This document shows positions 32,661 through 44,989 of a DNA stretch of 64,000 nt, one piece after another. The stretch is from Macrocybe gigantea (Eukaryota > Basidiomycota > Agaricomycetes > Agaricales > Callistosporiaceae), in NCBI GenBank assembly GCA_011319805.1, contig SJRY01000275.1, forward strand, positions 1 through 64,000, in the 5' to 3' direction. The translations under genes and the position numbers were made by a program. Below the pieces are notes generated by a model. The model had not been told where the DNA came from and did no database searches. It saw nothing but the letters and a program-made list of their open reading frames with translations. Each line of letters begins with the position of its first letter. Position 1 is the first letter of the stretch.

Positions 32661-34731
32661 TTAATGCTCCGGGTTTCCGTTCATTGTAAAACTAATAGGC
32701 TGAATAAATATATACATAAACGGAACTAGGTTTCTGTGTAATGTGAAGTCAGAGATAAGGAAGTGACAGTGAAAGCTGCAAGTCGAGCATGCAATCGCTT
32801 TCTGCAAGCAATCATCAACGGTTGTAGACCAGGCCCATTCCCAGTTTTCTTTAAACGTGTGACCGAGTCGCTGCAGCTCGCGGGTCAGGTCGGGTTCTTG
32901 CAGGGCATCGAAATCGACTTCGCCGAAATGAAAGCTGAAGTACCGGCCGTTCAGACGTGATCGCTCTGCGACCTCCTGGGCGATGGGACGACGGACGCAA
33001 TCGTAAATGTCCAGTGCGACGTTTACGTTCTCAGAGGAGATCTTGGGATGGCCTAGGAGTGTTGCAAGAATGTAAGCGTCCTTCAATGGGCCGGTCAAGT
33101 GGCGCAGTCAGCGCCTTTGGGCAGCCGGTGAAAGCTTGCGTCTTGCGTGCTCACCTCGACAGCCTGGCCCGCACCAGACCCCTGGTGGGGATTCATGGCA
33201 TGAGCCTTGAACTGACATGAGAGTGACGGACGATGCGAGTTCAATTAGTGAGCCTACCGCATCTCCGATGAGGGCTACACGATCAGACACAAACGTCGGA
33301 AGAGGTCGCACTGAGTGGATCGCCCACCGCAGAGGTCTGTCTGCGCCCTGCAGAGCTGTAGTCAACGAAAGAAGGAACGGGAAGATGGGAGAGAACCCGC
33401 ACCTCCAACAATGCTTGCACGTCGGCTTCCCAGCCGGAAAAATGTCGAGAGAATTCGCTCGTATCCGTAGGTGTCGTCCAGGGCCCATTAAAGGTGGTGT
33501 TCTCAAGATCATGCCGCGAGGTAAACGCTACAAAGTTGACTTTGGTGGAGTAAGATAAAGGGTAAGCGATGATATACTATCATTAGGGTCAAACAGTTGG
33601 TCAACCGTGGAGAATCGAGTCCTTACTCCGTTCTTTCCTAGATACTACAGTGACAACCATAATGGTGAGAGATCGTTGGATATGGAAGGAAATTTGTCGA
33701 ACGCAACGCACTTGAGTCGGCTGCGTGAGCGCCCGATGAAAGGGAGCGTTCTCCCTCAACCTATCGGCCGGTATCAAAGCCCGGTATGCATTCGTTCCGG
33801 TCCATACAGGATCACTGCAGGCTTCCAAATAAGCAGCCTGATCCCATTGTCCTTCCGATCTAGCCTTCTGCGCCTCCTCTCTGACGAGCGAGCGCCGAAC
33901 CGCGGATTTTAGGCCGTCCGCGCCAACAAGGACGTCGCACGTCGCCTGTGACCCGTCTTCAAAAAGAAGCTCGATGGGCCCTGGGCGCCGTCGAGCGTAT
34001 GACCGGAGGCGTCTGGAACAGCGGGTCTTGTACGAGCTTGGCAGCCTTCGGAGAAGAACGTGCTGGAAATCCGCGCGATGGAACACCATCAGGGCGCCTG
34101 GGCGCCAAGTACAGAAGCTCAAGAGATGAGATTGGATATAAAAGGGGAGACAACTTTAACGGCCTTACCGTTTGTCACTAGCGTGTAAAATTCTAAGCCT
34201 TCTTTTTGATCGCTCTTGCGATACTTGAACGCGGTGACTCGAGAGAGAATCCTCCCATCAGCTTGACGAGCAGCGTTGCACGCGCCCGTTGACTCACCGG
34301 GCCCTTCTTTCTGTTTCACCTCCGAAATCTTCAGAAGATCCTGCTCCAGACCCAGTTTCTGGAGTATTCCCCAGGGGCCTGAAGGAAAACAGCAAAATCG
34401 GAAATCCGTCGCAAAGCAACGGGAGAATTCTAATTAGAGACGCACGGGAGAAGAAACCTATACCAGCACCGACCTCGCCAAGGGCGGCCGCTGCCTCAAA
34501 GATCGTGACCTCAATGTTCGGGTATTTTGACAACGCGACTGAAGAACGACCAAGGAGAGACATGAGTGCATTGAATGGCAGGCATACGCGGTAAAAGAAA
34601 TGTCACCGGCAGTAGTGAGGCCCCCTATCCCTGCCCCACTGACGAACACACGATCGTTAAGAGCCGCTCAAGGACGCGATACCGATTGACACTCACCAGA
34701 TTGCGACCCTCAGCTTCTTTTCAGGTCCCAT
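32661..34731 (-). CDS. FAD-dependent monooxygenase (salicylate-hydroxylase-like)
   Basis: Starts MGPEKKLRVAI; the first intron splits the dinucleotide-binding GAGIGGLTTA, followed by YPNIEVTIFEAAAALGEVGAG. Further exons give GPWGILQKLGLEQDLL, ALMVFHRADFQHVLLRRLP, LFEDGSQATCDVLVGADGLKS (the DG motif) and RVALIGDA, joined over an intron to AHAMNPHQGSGAGQAVEDAY. This is the group A flavoprotein hydroxylase layout: FAD binding, DG and GD motifs. It would hydroxylate an aromatic carboxylate or similar substrate using NAD(P)H; the substrate cannot be told. The C-terminal end at 32661 is uncertain. Confidence 0.85.
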
Positions 34732-35882
34732 GACGCTTTACAGTAAAAGCGATGGAGAAAAAGAAAAAGGGAAAAAAAAAGACTGATAACAACCGGCGTG
34801 CTAGATGCAAAGGGATCCGCTCCTTGGGCGGGGAAACGTCAAGATGATGGCGCTCGCCAGAAAGAAGGAAAACAGAGAACAGACGCAAGGGAGCAGCGAA
34901 TCAGAAAGCCAGCCATTTCTTTAATGCGGACCAGAAAGAGCGATAGCACGGTTAGACCGGAGGCAGGTGGCTGGGTCCGCAATTGCATGCGCGAGCCCAA
35001 AGCGAGGATCTCCCAGTTCGGAGGGTTCTGGTGACCAGTCCCGTGCTGAATATACCCTGATATGTTCGTCAGATGCCAGTGGTGCCGTCCATCCCACGAT
35101 TGGGGCGCGGAGCAACGGCATGTCGATTGACTCGCGCAGGAAACCGCAGACACTGAGAGGCTAGGCCTAGACTCTCTCTCTGTTTTTTTTTAGAGTCAAA
35201 GGGTCCAATGACTCCAAAGATCAGATTGATGAGAGTCTTGAGGGCGGAAACTTGAAAGAAGGGAAGGAAAAAAAAACCACGTTCGCATCGGCATCACGAA
35301 CGCGATCAAAAGCAGCGAAGCGCGAGGCACGCGGATGGTGCACCGGCGAAGGGCCTGTTGCAGGGTCCAGAACAGAGACAGAAACTGAGAGAACACCCGC
35401 CCGCGCTGAATGTTTTTGGACAGACTTCGCGTTATCGCGTCAGAAGCTTTAGTAAAAGTTGACAAACAAGAGATGAAAACGTCCTAGGGCCTGCCTTGTG
35501 CCTTTTAAACTTGTGACAAAGTGACCATTGCTGCCATATTTCTTTCGACACGGCCTGGGCCAGAAGTACCGTACCTTCGATGACACTTGGCACGACAACA
35601 GCTTCAAGTTCTCATTCATATCGCCTTTCTCGGGAGAGAAAAAAAAACACACAAAAGAACCATTCTCGTGAACTACAACTGTCTTGGCGCTTTTCCGGGT
35701 TCGTAGGACACGATTCAAACGATTCCATCCCTTCAAAATATCAACTAGCATTCCAATCATCCTACAAACAAAAGAAAAACCAGAGCACTGTTCCATCCAC
35801 AAAAGACAAGGGAAAAAAAAAAAAGGACACAACACGCGACTAGGGGACGTGAACAGTTCCAAAAAAGACCTTGAACAACGTG
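34732..35882. other. Intergenic, no gene recognised
   Basis: About 1.15 kb with A-rich tracts (34753-34780, 35637-35648, 35811-35823) and no convincing frame or motif. Part is likely the 3' UTR of NUP53 and the promoter of the monooxygenase. Confidence 0.4.
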
Positions 35883-37429
35883 CTACCACCCAAAAATGAG
35901 ATCAGACACCTGGCCGAGGACGCCTTTGCTCGGCGTGCCGCCCGCCGAAGCCGTTCCACCTGCAGGCGCGCCAGGCGCCGCCGGAGCAGAAGGAGCACCC
36001 ACGCTCGGAAGCACAGGCGCGCTGACGCTCGCGACGGTCGAACCCCACAGCGCCCTATGCGGCGTCGCAGGCTTCGAGCCTGCACCACCGGCGGCAGCGC
36101 GCTTGAACGCAGAAGACGACGGCGCGAGTTTGATCGGTGTGCCGACGGCGGCGTGCCCGGAAGCGTGGCGGGAGCAGACGCGGATGATGTGGGTGGCGGA
36201 GCAGTAGGTGCTGGAGGTATGTGGTCTACGTTCATAGCGCCGGGTACCGCAGCACCGCCGGCTGCGAGGACGTCATAGGGGAGCGCCGAGACGCTGCTTC
36301 GGAATATGGACTGACCGAGGACGGTCTCCGCTTGCACGGGATCCTGTCAAATACGCGCGCCTCGTCAGCCAAAGAAAATAGACAAAAAAAAAAAAAAAGG
36401 CAGCTACGCACAGCCCACTTGGCGCCAACCATGAACGTCCCACCGAGCACCTCGCCATTCTTGCGCACCGCGCGGAGCGCCTCCGCTGGGTCAGCGTATC
36501 CTATCCTAAAGCAGTTCGCGATCTCGCCATGCAGCTCAGGCTCCGTCGCCGTCGCGCCAAGCGACCGAAAGTACTCGACCGCAGAGGGGTACTTTTCTGG
36601 CGGGTATCCAAACACGACGATGTACAACGGCTGCTGCTGCTGCTGTTGTGCAGCCGCAGCGGAGGACGACGCCGACGCTGACAAGTGTCCCGGTCCGAGT
36701 CGTTTTTGGGTGGTCGAGCGGTCTAGTGTAGAACTCTGGAGTAGCATCAGAAGGCGAGTTGAGCCGAAGGACTGATTAATGCAACGCCAGAAACTGAGCG
36801 CACCTTTGGTTGGAAATGTGCGGGATTGGTATCATAATGAATCTCATTAGGGATGTCGTTGACAGAGTTCATGGGCGGGGCGTCTTCGTCCGCCAGCGTC
36901 TGTCTTTTCCTAGAAGGTATGGTCAGCAAAGCGTGTCTCTCTTTGTGAGCGACGAATCGCGTACCTCGTGCTCTCGAACATCGAGTCCATGCCAAAATCC
37001 GACGCAGTCCCCGCGCGAGGACATGGTTCATCTTTGCCTTTGTCGGCACGACAGGCACTTCGTCCGCCCTCTGACTCCCCGTTTGCGCGCTCTACAAAAG
37101 ACATCGTAACCACACATGAGCATCAATTCACTACTGAAGCACTCCAAGATGACGCACCGTGTTTTGCGAAGTCGACTTTTTTTTTTTTTTTGTAAAAACA
37201 TTGTCAGATTTATCTGAGAAAATGCTTTATCGCCAAGTCTGGCACGCACCATCAGGTATCCAGGCTGGTAATGGCTCCGCGACTGCGAAAGACCATCGCC
37301 AAACGAGGCTGCGAGTGGACCGCCATGGCTCGAGCTGGACGTGCTCCACGCGTTCAAATTCAGGTTAGGACTATGATGCGCGGCCGTCGAGCTGGACATT
37401 CCTGCGACGGTGAAGGGTGAACTGTGCAT
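35883..37429 (-). CDS. NUP53: NUP53/NUP35-type nucleoporin (MPPN RRM domain)
   Basis: Begins MHSSPFTVAGMSSSTAAHHS and continues GDGLSQSRSHYQPGYLM, a conserved NUP35-family N-terminal motif. Later exons give MNSVNDIPNEIHYDTNPAHF and a poly-Gln stretch. The RNA-recognition-like MPPN domain follows (LYIVVFGYPPEKYPSAVEYF; NCFRIGYADPAEALRAVRKN). The C-terminus in the best frame ends GVLGQVSDLIFGW, matching the family's membrane-binding amphipathic helix. The protein links the inner ring (NUP155/NDC1) of the nuclear pore. Frame breaks of one base are seen at plus 37009-37012 and 36142-36143, both in C runs. It shares a 125-bp divergent promoter with the NOP8-like gene. Confidence 0.82.
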
Positions 37430-37554
37430 CGTTGAACGTTGGACAATGAACAAGAAAAGACTTGTCCTCTCGTTTGTTTATTAATAAATAAATAAAGCTT
37501 AGTCATCACAACATAGTCTGTCTCGTCTTTTGAATTATCCAAAAAAAAAAAAAA
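37430..37554. promoter_or_regulatory. Divergent promoter between NUP53 and NOP8-like
   Basis: Only 125 bp separate the two start codons. It contains TTATTAATAAATAAATAAAG at about 37480 and a run of 14 A residues ending directly at the NOP8-like ATG, so that leader would be A-rich up to the start codon. Confidence 0.65.
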
Positions 37555-39345
37555 ATGAGCTCGACGCAGACGCAGGAGATCACGAAAAGGCTGCACATCT
37601 CTGGGCTGACGCCCGCGCTCACGGCAAACGACATCGTGCAGCGTCTCTCTACGTTTGGCGTCGTGAAAGCCGTCGACGGCTTCGGACTGCTTGATGGAGT
37701 GGGGCGCCCGAGGAAGTTTGGGTATGTCACGATCGAGACGACGCCAGAGAAGCTGGCTAGATGTGCGTCGGCGTTCGCTTTTGCTTGATAGTTCTTCATT
37801 GCTTTCGATTTAAGGAAAAAAAATCTTTTTTTGTTTTAGGTCTGAATCTACTCAGTGGTTCGACATGGAAGGGCGCGAAATTGCGCATCGGAGAGGCCAA
37901 GCCTGATTTCGCCGAACGGTACGCACATCTCTGTATCATTAAAAAAAAACCAGCAGCTTATGATCGGGGATGACTCACGGCACGCTATGGCAGACTCGCA
38001 CGCGAACGTGAGACTGCGTACGACGAACCGCCACGGAAAAGGCGCCGAGCGAACGGCGTCGGGGTGGAGGCTGCAGACATGTCGCTCGTTACGCGGGAGA
38101 ACGCCCCTTCGCGTCCTGGCTGGCGTATCACGCCTCTAGGGCGCGTGCTTCAGCCTGTACGGATGCGTCCTGAGCGACCGTTGCCCCCGCCGGTCGATTC
38201 GACTGCGAAGACGCCTGGCAAAACGAACGATGTCGGTGTCAGGGGAAACAAGAAGAAGGTGAAGATGCCGGACGAGAGAGCGCGCAGGAGAACGATTGAT
38301 GTGACGCGTTGGGGAAGCGTGCACATTAAGGGTGCTTTTTTGGACTTTGAGGCTGCGCCGAGGACTGTCGAAAAGGACGCGGGGAGGCGGAAGAACCGAG
38401 TTGGGACGTGGAAGACGAAGACGACGACGGCGCCAGCGATATCATCGCAGTCGAAACCGACGACGGCGCGCAAAATCGCACGAAAGCTGTGCCAACACCT
38501 CGCACGGTCGCGAGATCCCCGCATCCCATGGGCGGCGACGACACCTCTACGGGCATGCCCGACGTCGCGCGCGAGAAGCGCGATGCGCTCGGACTGCTTG
38601 GGGCTATGTTTGGTGGCAGCGACGCGGACGCGGATTGGATGGGGCGCGAGAGCGGAGGGTCCGATGTGGACGAAGACGCGGTGCTTCGCGCGAGCGAGGG
38701 CGGGGGCGTTGTTGGTGGCAGTGATGATGCGTTTGAGGTCGTGCCGATGGAGGGTGAGGAGGCTCGCATGGATGCAGAGGCCGTGCCCTTATCTCCAGCA
38801 CTCGAAAAGTCACAACCGTCCGCCACGACGCTAAAGGAGCTATTCGCTCCTCAGGAAGGACAAGGTACATCGATTTTGAATATATTATACTAGTCAGCTA
38901 ACGAACATCCAACTCAGGCTTTTCGCTCCTCGAAAACCTCGAGCTCGATCTGGAATTAGAGGACGAAGCACCCTTCCCCGTCACCGCTCCAAGCACCGGG
39001 ACGACAAAAGACGAGGCGGCACCCTCACATGCGGCGCCCGTTTCCGTTCCAAGCGCCCATCCAAGCATCCGGTACGACCCGAAACTGCCGCTGTTCTTCC
39101 CGCACCCATCCCCGCTCTCAAACCGACCCGTGTCGAAATCGCGCCCCAGGGACGTCCTCGACGCGGCTCGGGAAAAGGGGTGGGACTGGCGCGGGTTCTT
39201 CTTCCGAACCGAGACGGAAGATGAGATTAGGAGGCGGTGGGAAGAGAAGAAGATGGAGCTGACGAGAGAGTGGAAGAGGAGGTGGAGGGAAGCTGGGAAG
39301 ATCAGTCGCAGGCGACGAGGCGGAAAGGACGTGGATGGAGAGTAG
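37555..39345 (+). CDS. NOP8: NOP8-like RRM protein (ribosome biogenesis)
   Basis: The N-terminal RRM reads RLHISGLTPALTANDIVQRL and PRKFGYVTIETTPEKLARC, then across introns WKGAKLRIGEAKPDFAERLA, the block typical of NOP8/NOL8. A basic middle (GWRITPLGRVLQPVRMRPER; RRRTIDVTRWGSVHIKG) is followed by acidic sequence. The C-terminal RGFFFRTETEDEIRRRWEEK plus LTREWKRRWREAGKI is also NOP8-like. NOP8 acts in nucleolar 60S assembly. One base appears lost in the G run 38381-38384, which separates the basic and acidic segments into different frames. Confidence 0.78.
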
Positions 39346-39531
39346 AGTCTTGTCCAATGTCAAAACGAGAAATCATATGCCAATTTCGTTTTACACAATG
39401 TAGCCTTGTCTCTCCAAAGCGCACCCGAAATAGCGACGTTGGTCGGACTACTCTCGCAATCATTCACTACAAATGATCCGAACGAATCATCATCAATCCA
39501 GCCGGATATTCGTCTCTCGATTGCTACCACC

Positions 39532-42500
39532 ATGACCTCCAGCCCACGGCCCCGTCGTTGGGGACCCGTACGCTCGCTTCTCGCTCTCTTGCCCGTTCTC
39601 GTTCTCGCTCCTTATGTCGCCGTCAAGCAACATCACTGTGCGCCTGATTGATTCTGTCCTGCGTTTGGCCAGCCATTGTCCTGACCCATTTCAGTCCTCC
39701 CAGAGCCTCTAACAGACCCGTAAGCACGCGCCTTCATTCCCCGTCACAACTCGCACTAGCTCACACAAGGAAAAACAAACTAAAATTTAAATTAAAAAAA
39801 AAAAAAAACCTCTGCACAAAGCGTGCATCCCTTGACGGGCCTGCCGCAGATCTCGGAGCGGCGCATCCTCGACGTCGCGCGGCACCTTTCGGAGGACATC
39901 GGATACAGGACCGTCGGCACGCACGAGCACGCACTTGCGGACGCGTGGATGGTCGAGCAGGTCGAGCGCTGGAAGCGCGCGTGCGACGACCAGGTGCGCG
40001 TCGACGGGCGCAAGCTCGAGTGCGAAGTATGGAGACAGCAAGGCAGCGGCAGCCATCGGTGCGTGGTCTGCTCCACACCATACCCCTTCTCGGACGACGC
40101 GTCCCTACATTCGGACTCACCGATCGGCTTTCCAGATTCGACATGATGAGCAAGCGGCTGTACAAGACCTACGTGGACCTGACCAACGTCGTCGTACGCT
40201 TGTCGGATGGCACGCCCGAGGGCAAGGCCCACGCCGTCCTCGTCAACGCCCATATTGACAGCACGCTTCCGAGCCCGGGCGCAGCGGACGACGCGCTCCC
40301 GGTCGGCGTCATGCTCGACTGCATGCGCGTCCTCGTCGACACGCCCGGATGGTCGCCGAAGCATGCCATCATCTTTCGTGAGCATCCGCCAGCCAGAGTG
40401 TCTGGTCGCCGCTGATCGCCATGGCAGTGTTCAACAACGCAGAGGAATCGCTCCAGGACGGCTCGCACCTGTTCTCGACGCAGCACCCGATCGCGTCTAC
40501 GTACGTCGTTCGGGGTTCTCGGGTTCTGTTCTGTTCACGTTCGTTACTTTCAGCGTACGCGCTGTCATCAACCTTGAAGGTGCGCTCGTCCAACGACCTT
40601 GACAAGCCTCCTTTTTTAAGTGCCTGATTGATCACAACAGCCGCGGGCACGACGCGTCGCGAGATCCTCTTCCAAGCGACGTCCGAGGAGATGATCGAGG
40701 CGTACTCGCACGTCCCGAGGCACGCCAACCTCCGTCCCTTGTTTCGCCGTCAGGGTGACTGACTCTCATCATACCCCAGGCCGTTCGGTACCATTTTTGC
40801 AAACGACATCTTCAGCTCCGGAATCATTCTTTCAGAGTAATGCATCGACCTTGAGGTTACTTTCGTGTTCTGAATTTTTATTGTTTTCGCAGCACGGATT
40901 TTCGACAGTTTGAGCAATACCTTAACGTTACCGGTCTAGACGTGAGTCGTGCAGTCTTCCACTGCGAATCTTAATTCACATTCCTTGCGTCCCTACAGAT
41001 GGCAGTCATTGGCAATAGCTATTTATACCACATGCGCAAGGTTTGTTGCGGTGTCTGTCTGGTATTCGACTCTCCACCTAACCTATCCCCCAGGACCTCG
41101 TGGAAAACATCCAACCAGGAGTCGCACAGGCAACTATCCTCCTCCCCTCTCCCTTCCCTTTGCCGTTCACGCCATTGACGTTCCGAACCCGCACCTACAG
41201 AACATGGCCGAAAACACGCTCGCGCTCCTCCGCTACCTCTCCGCGGCGGGCTCGCCGATACCCACGCTGACAGAGTATACCCGCCCGTCGACCGTCTTCT
41301 TCTCGTACCTCGGCCGGTTTTGGCTCTACTCGTTCGATGCGGCAAAGGTGACGTATTCGGTGCTTTTCGCTGCGTGCATCGTCTATGTGTATTGGGGTTC
41401 TTCGTATCGTTTGAAGGGAGAGGGTGTGTGGGCAGAGCAGGCGAGGGGCATGCTTGCGGTTGGCGCGGGCGTCCTGGGGAGTGTCGTCGTTCCGAATCTC
41501 GTCGCGTATGTCATGCAGAATGTCTTGGACAAGGGCATGAGCTGGTTTGCGAACGAGTACTCGGCCGTCGTGCTCTACGCGCCTGCCACGCTGCTCGGTA
41601 AGCATCTATTCCCCTTCCTCTCATGCGTAACTTGAACGGAGCAAAAAAAAATCAAAATCGAATAGGCGCGCTCGTCTCGCAGCACCTCGTAGGACCCGTG
41701 CAAGAGCGCACGGTGTTCGCGGCGCTTCTCCTCTTGCAGGCAGGCATCGCGTGCGCGGTGCAGTGGCTCGAGGTAGGCTCGGCGGCCTTGTTCTTCCTCG
41801 CGGCTCTTCCGCTGTTCGTCGCGCTCGTGCTGGACCCGGTGTTCCATCTCGCGTTTGGAGCCGCGTCGGGACCAGGCTTGGCCTCGGGGAACGATGTTTC
41901 GCTCATGACGTACGCCCTGGGCACAGCGTTCTCGTTGTTTGGAGGCGTCCTGCTGCTCTTGCCTGTCGTCGAGTTTTTCGTCCCGCTCGTACGTTCATCG
42001 CCTCGGCTTTCCCGAACTCACTTGACCTTTTCTGCGTTCAGACAGGAAGAATGGGCACCGCCGTGCCGGCAGACAACATCATCGCGACGATCGTCGCGCT
42101 GCTGAGCTCCCTCGCGCTCCCGCTCGTTCTGCCCTTTGCGCACCGCTTCGGCCCACGCTTCGTGCGCCGCGCGAGCGTGGTCGTGGGTGGCGCGGTCGTG
42201 CTCTTGATGGCTGTGTTTGCGTTGCGCGCGCCGTTCGATGCGATGCATCAGAAGCGTTTGTTCGTGTTGCATCTAGAGAATGTGGGCCACGCTTCCTGTT
42301 TCCTTCCCTTCTTTCACTTTCCTCCGCTCTGCTTTGCTGATTGGGCTCTTTGAATCAGATCACGGCGCGTGAACGGCACCTGCACATCGCGGCCGCGGAC
42401 GGCGCGCCCGGGTACGAACAGCTCGTGCACGACGTCGCGGACCGCTTTGCGGCGAGGAACGGAGAGCCGCTCGTGCCCGCCACGATGGACGACTACAACT

Positions 42501-43166
42501 CGGACTGGGACTCGCTATATCCTTTCTCCGCCGTAAAGTCTTTCGTGCAACACTACGTTCGCGATCTTTTGGTCTAATCACTCTTAATGGCAGTTCTTGA
42601 CTCCGTACAAGGTCCCGCTTCCTGTTGACCCAGCGCACGTCTCGCCGTGGGCCGTGCAGGACGGCGCGAGCGCGTTTTCGGTCGTTGCCCTGAATGACGT
42701 CAGGGATCTTGCGGCTGGAACCAGGAGCCTGACTATCCAGGTAAAGCATCCGGGTCTCATCTGGACAGGTATGTTCAACGCGTTTTTTTTTTTTGCCTCT
42801 ATTTGCTGAGACGGCCATACAGTGATCGCATTTGACGCGCACGTGCTCAAGTGGACGCTCGATGACAACCCTCCGGACGCGCGTCTTCGCCATTTCGTGA
42901 AAGAGGCATCGTTCTACGGGACGGACACGTGGTCGCTTGATTTGACGATCAAGCTCGACTCGGCCTCCGCGAAAGATGAGCGGCTCGCGATCAACTTTAT
43001 CGGCCTGCAGGAGAGCGGGATGTGGCCCGCCAAGCGGCACGTCAAGGAGCAAGGGGGCGCCGCGATGGCGCTGTTCGAGGAGCTGGACGCGTGGTTGGAG
43101 GAGAAGACGAGGGGGACGGTGGATGCACTGTTGATGGGCTGCGTTGCGGGCGTCGTGAGGGTGTGA
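39532..43166 (+). CDS. PFF1: PFF1-like vacuolar membrane M28 metallopeptidase
   Basis: More than twelve exons read through without a frame break. Opening residues MTSSPRPRRWGPVRSLLALL give one N-terminal membrane helix. The M28 domain keeps metal ligands in AVLVNAHIDSTLPSPGAADDA and LFNNAEESLQDGSHLF, then REILFQATSEEMIEAYSHVP and FGTIFANDIFSSGI. Eight or so hydrophobic segments follow (for example LFFLAALPLFVALVL; DNIIATIVALLSSLALPL), and a soluble C-terminal domain ends GCVAGVVRV. This is the ERMP1/PFF1 multi-pass layout at normal length. At least two introns look GC-AG (after 40712 and 41130). The enzyme is a probable Zn aminopeptidase facing the vacuole or ER lumen. Confidence 0.92.
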
Positions 43167-43518
43167 TGCGGCTCGTTGGGTAAGGGTGGAGTTGTGCTCT
43201 ATGTTTTGGTAATCTCTTTTTTTTTTTAAGTTTTTGTTGTGCTGCTGTTGTGAACGATGTGTGCGGCTGTACGTACATGGTGTTGTGTTTAATTGTGTTG
43301 TACTTCGTCGAACCTTGAACAGCATCTTATCAAACAATCATTCGAGGAGGGCCCTTATCGGCCTACATCCGTCCAAGACACACAAGACACAATTAATATT
43401 CATGGGTTGTCTCAGCACGAGTCACTCTTTTTATCAGTTCCATCTGTCGGACTCTAACATAGGATGCAAGTTTAACAAACACAATATCGTGAAATGCTAC
43501 TCTTGTAGGTTCAGTTCC

Positions 43519-44754
43519 ATGGACGACAGTAGCAAGTCTGATCTCGCTTCTGTGCCAGACCCAGCGCCGTTGACGACCTCGTGTTTTCGTGTCTGTCGCC
43601 CAGAGATCTGTTTCGATGCGCCCGCGTCAGCAAGGCGTTCAACCAGCGAATTGCCTCGTACAAGCTACGAGCATTCAGAATCGAAAAGCAGCTCTCTCGC
43701 TTTTTCTCCCCCGACGAAATCGCCCGCTTCCGGCAGTGGCAGCTCGAGACGGGCATGATTGTTTCAGGATCTGCGGCGCTCCAGTTCTTCGACAGGTCGG
43801 ACTATGGAGCGGAATCGGATTTGGAGCTCTATGTCGAGCATCGGCATGGTTTTGAGTTTGCGTGTTGGTTGGAAACCATAGGATACGTGCTCAGACCCCG
43901 TTCGGGTCAGGGTCCAAATCTGCAGCTTGCGTGGCTGCAAGCTGGCCCATGGCCACGGAACAGCGAGGCGCTGGAGCCAAATGCTTTACCCCGGAACCCC
44001 ATGCCTGGTTATCGCCTGCCCGTTCTCAATTTCTATAGAGGCGAGCCAGAAAACAAGATCCAGTTGGTGATCTCTTTGGGCGCCGTCCTAAACAGGGTCC
44101 TCAATTTTGATTCCAGTAGGTCGTCGGGTAGACCATGCCATTATCGACTTTTACGTTCTTTGATAGCCTGCGTCATGAATATCATCACGCACTCGACGGC
44201 CTACTCGCTTTATCCCATGGCGACGTTCGAACGACGCAGGTCCCTGGTTTGTGATCTAGCAACTCTGATACGACATGGGCTCAGAGAAAAGTACGAACGG
44301 CTTGGATGGAGGGTAGAAGATGCCTTGACGGAAGATCATGATATCGGAATCGACTCGGACTTTCCCTGCGGCGAACGCTGGGTGGGAGATGCGGCCTGCT
44401 GGACCATGAAGCTTCATCCGGCTCTGGATGCCGCACCCGACTACGATCTTGCAACAGCGAACAGCTGGACTCACGAATACCACGTCGAAAAGGCAAGGAT
44501 ACCGGTATACTTTGCTGAAATCGAAGCGAACATCCTGACCTCCCCGGATCTTCGACACTCTTACACAATGTTAAGCGAGCGCAAGTCGATCAATATGATC
44601 TCGGCGGTCGTTCAGCGAGTTCTGGAGGACACAGGCCGGTATGTGCCTTTACTGCTTTCCCGACTCTCAGCAATTAATGAATGCCTGATTCAGCTTTGAC
44701 GATGAAGTTTGGCTTGATATTTTGTTGCAATATAGAGAGCGTAGTCGAGCTTGA
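43519..44754 (+). CDS. F-box-like protein with predicted nucleotidyltransferase fold, copy A
   Basis: An F-box-like start (VDDLVFSCLSPRDLFRCARV) is followed by GMIVSGSAALQFFDRSDYG and ESDLELYVEHR. The GS...DxE spacing resembles nucleotidyltransferase-fold active sites. Then come NKIQLVISL, STCVMNIITHSTAYSLYP and GERWVGDAACWTMKLHPAL. A 51-nt in-frame intron (44116-44166) restores the STCVMN motif seen in the neighbour. The stop is 44699 unspliced or 44752-44754 if a last GT-AG intron is used. One base is probably missing near 43566, since MDDSSKSDLASVPDPA is out of frame with the F-box. The family is common in Agaricomycetes; function unknown. Confidence 0.72.
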
Positions 44755-44989
44755 CTAATGCTGGATGTTCCCTTGTACATTTTTGTTCTGCCAGTAGGTA
44801 GATGGCTCCTGGTATTTATGCCGCAAGACGCGTCTACCCCAGTTTGCCAATGATTCCACGTGCACAACTTTGTCACTCACCACCACATCGCGCGTGCATG
44901 GCGTACCCCACGTTCCCGTTTTCTTCACGCAGAAACATGCTTTCAAGACTGTACGCTTCACCTCAGCATAAAACGCGTCTCTGATCGCG

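Noticed and set aside
38326..38826. 166-codon minus-strand frame
   Set aside because: Ser/Pro-rich antisense shadow of the acidic part of the NOP8-like gene.
42360..43337. 325-codon minus-strand frame
   Set aside because: Antisense of the last PFF1 exons; Arg/Pro-rich composition typical of a GC-rich shadow.
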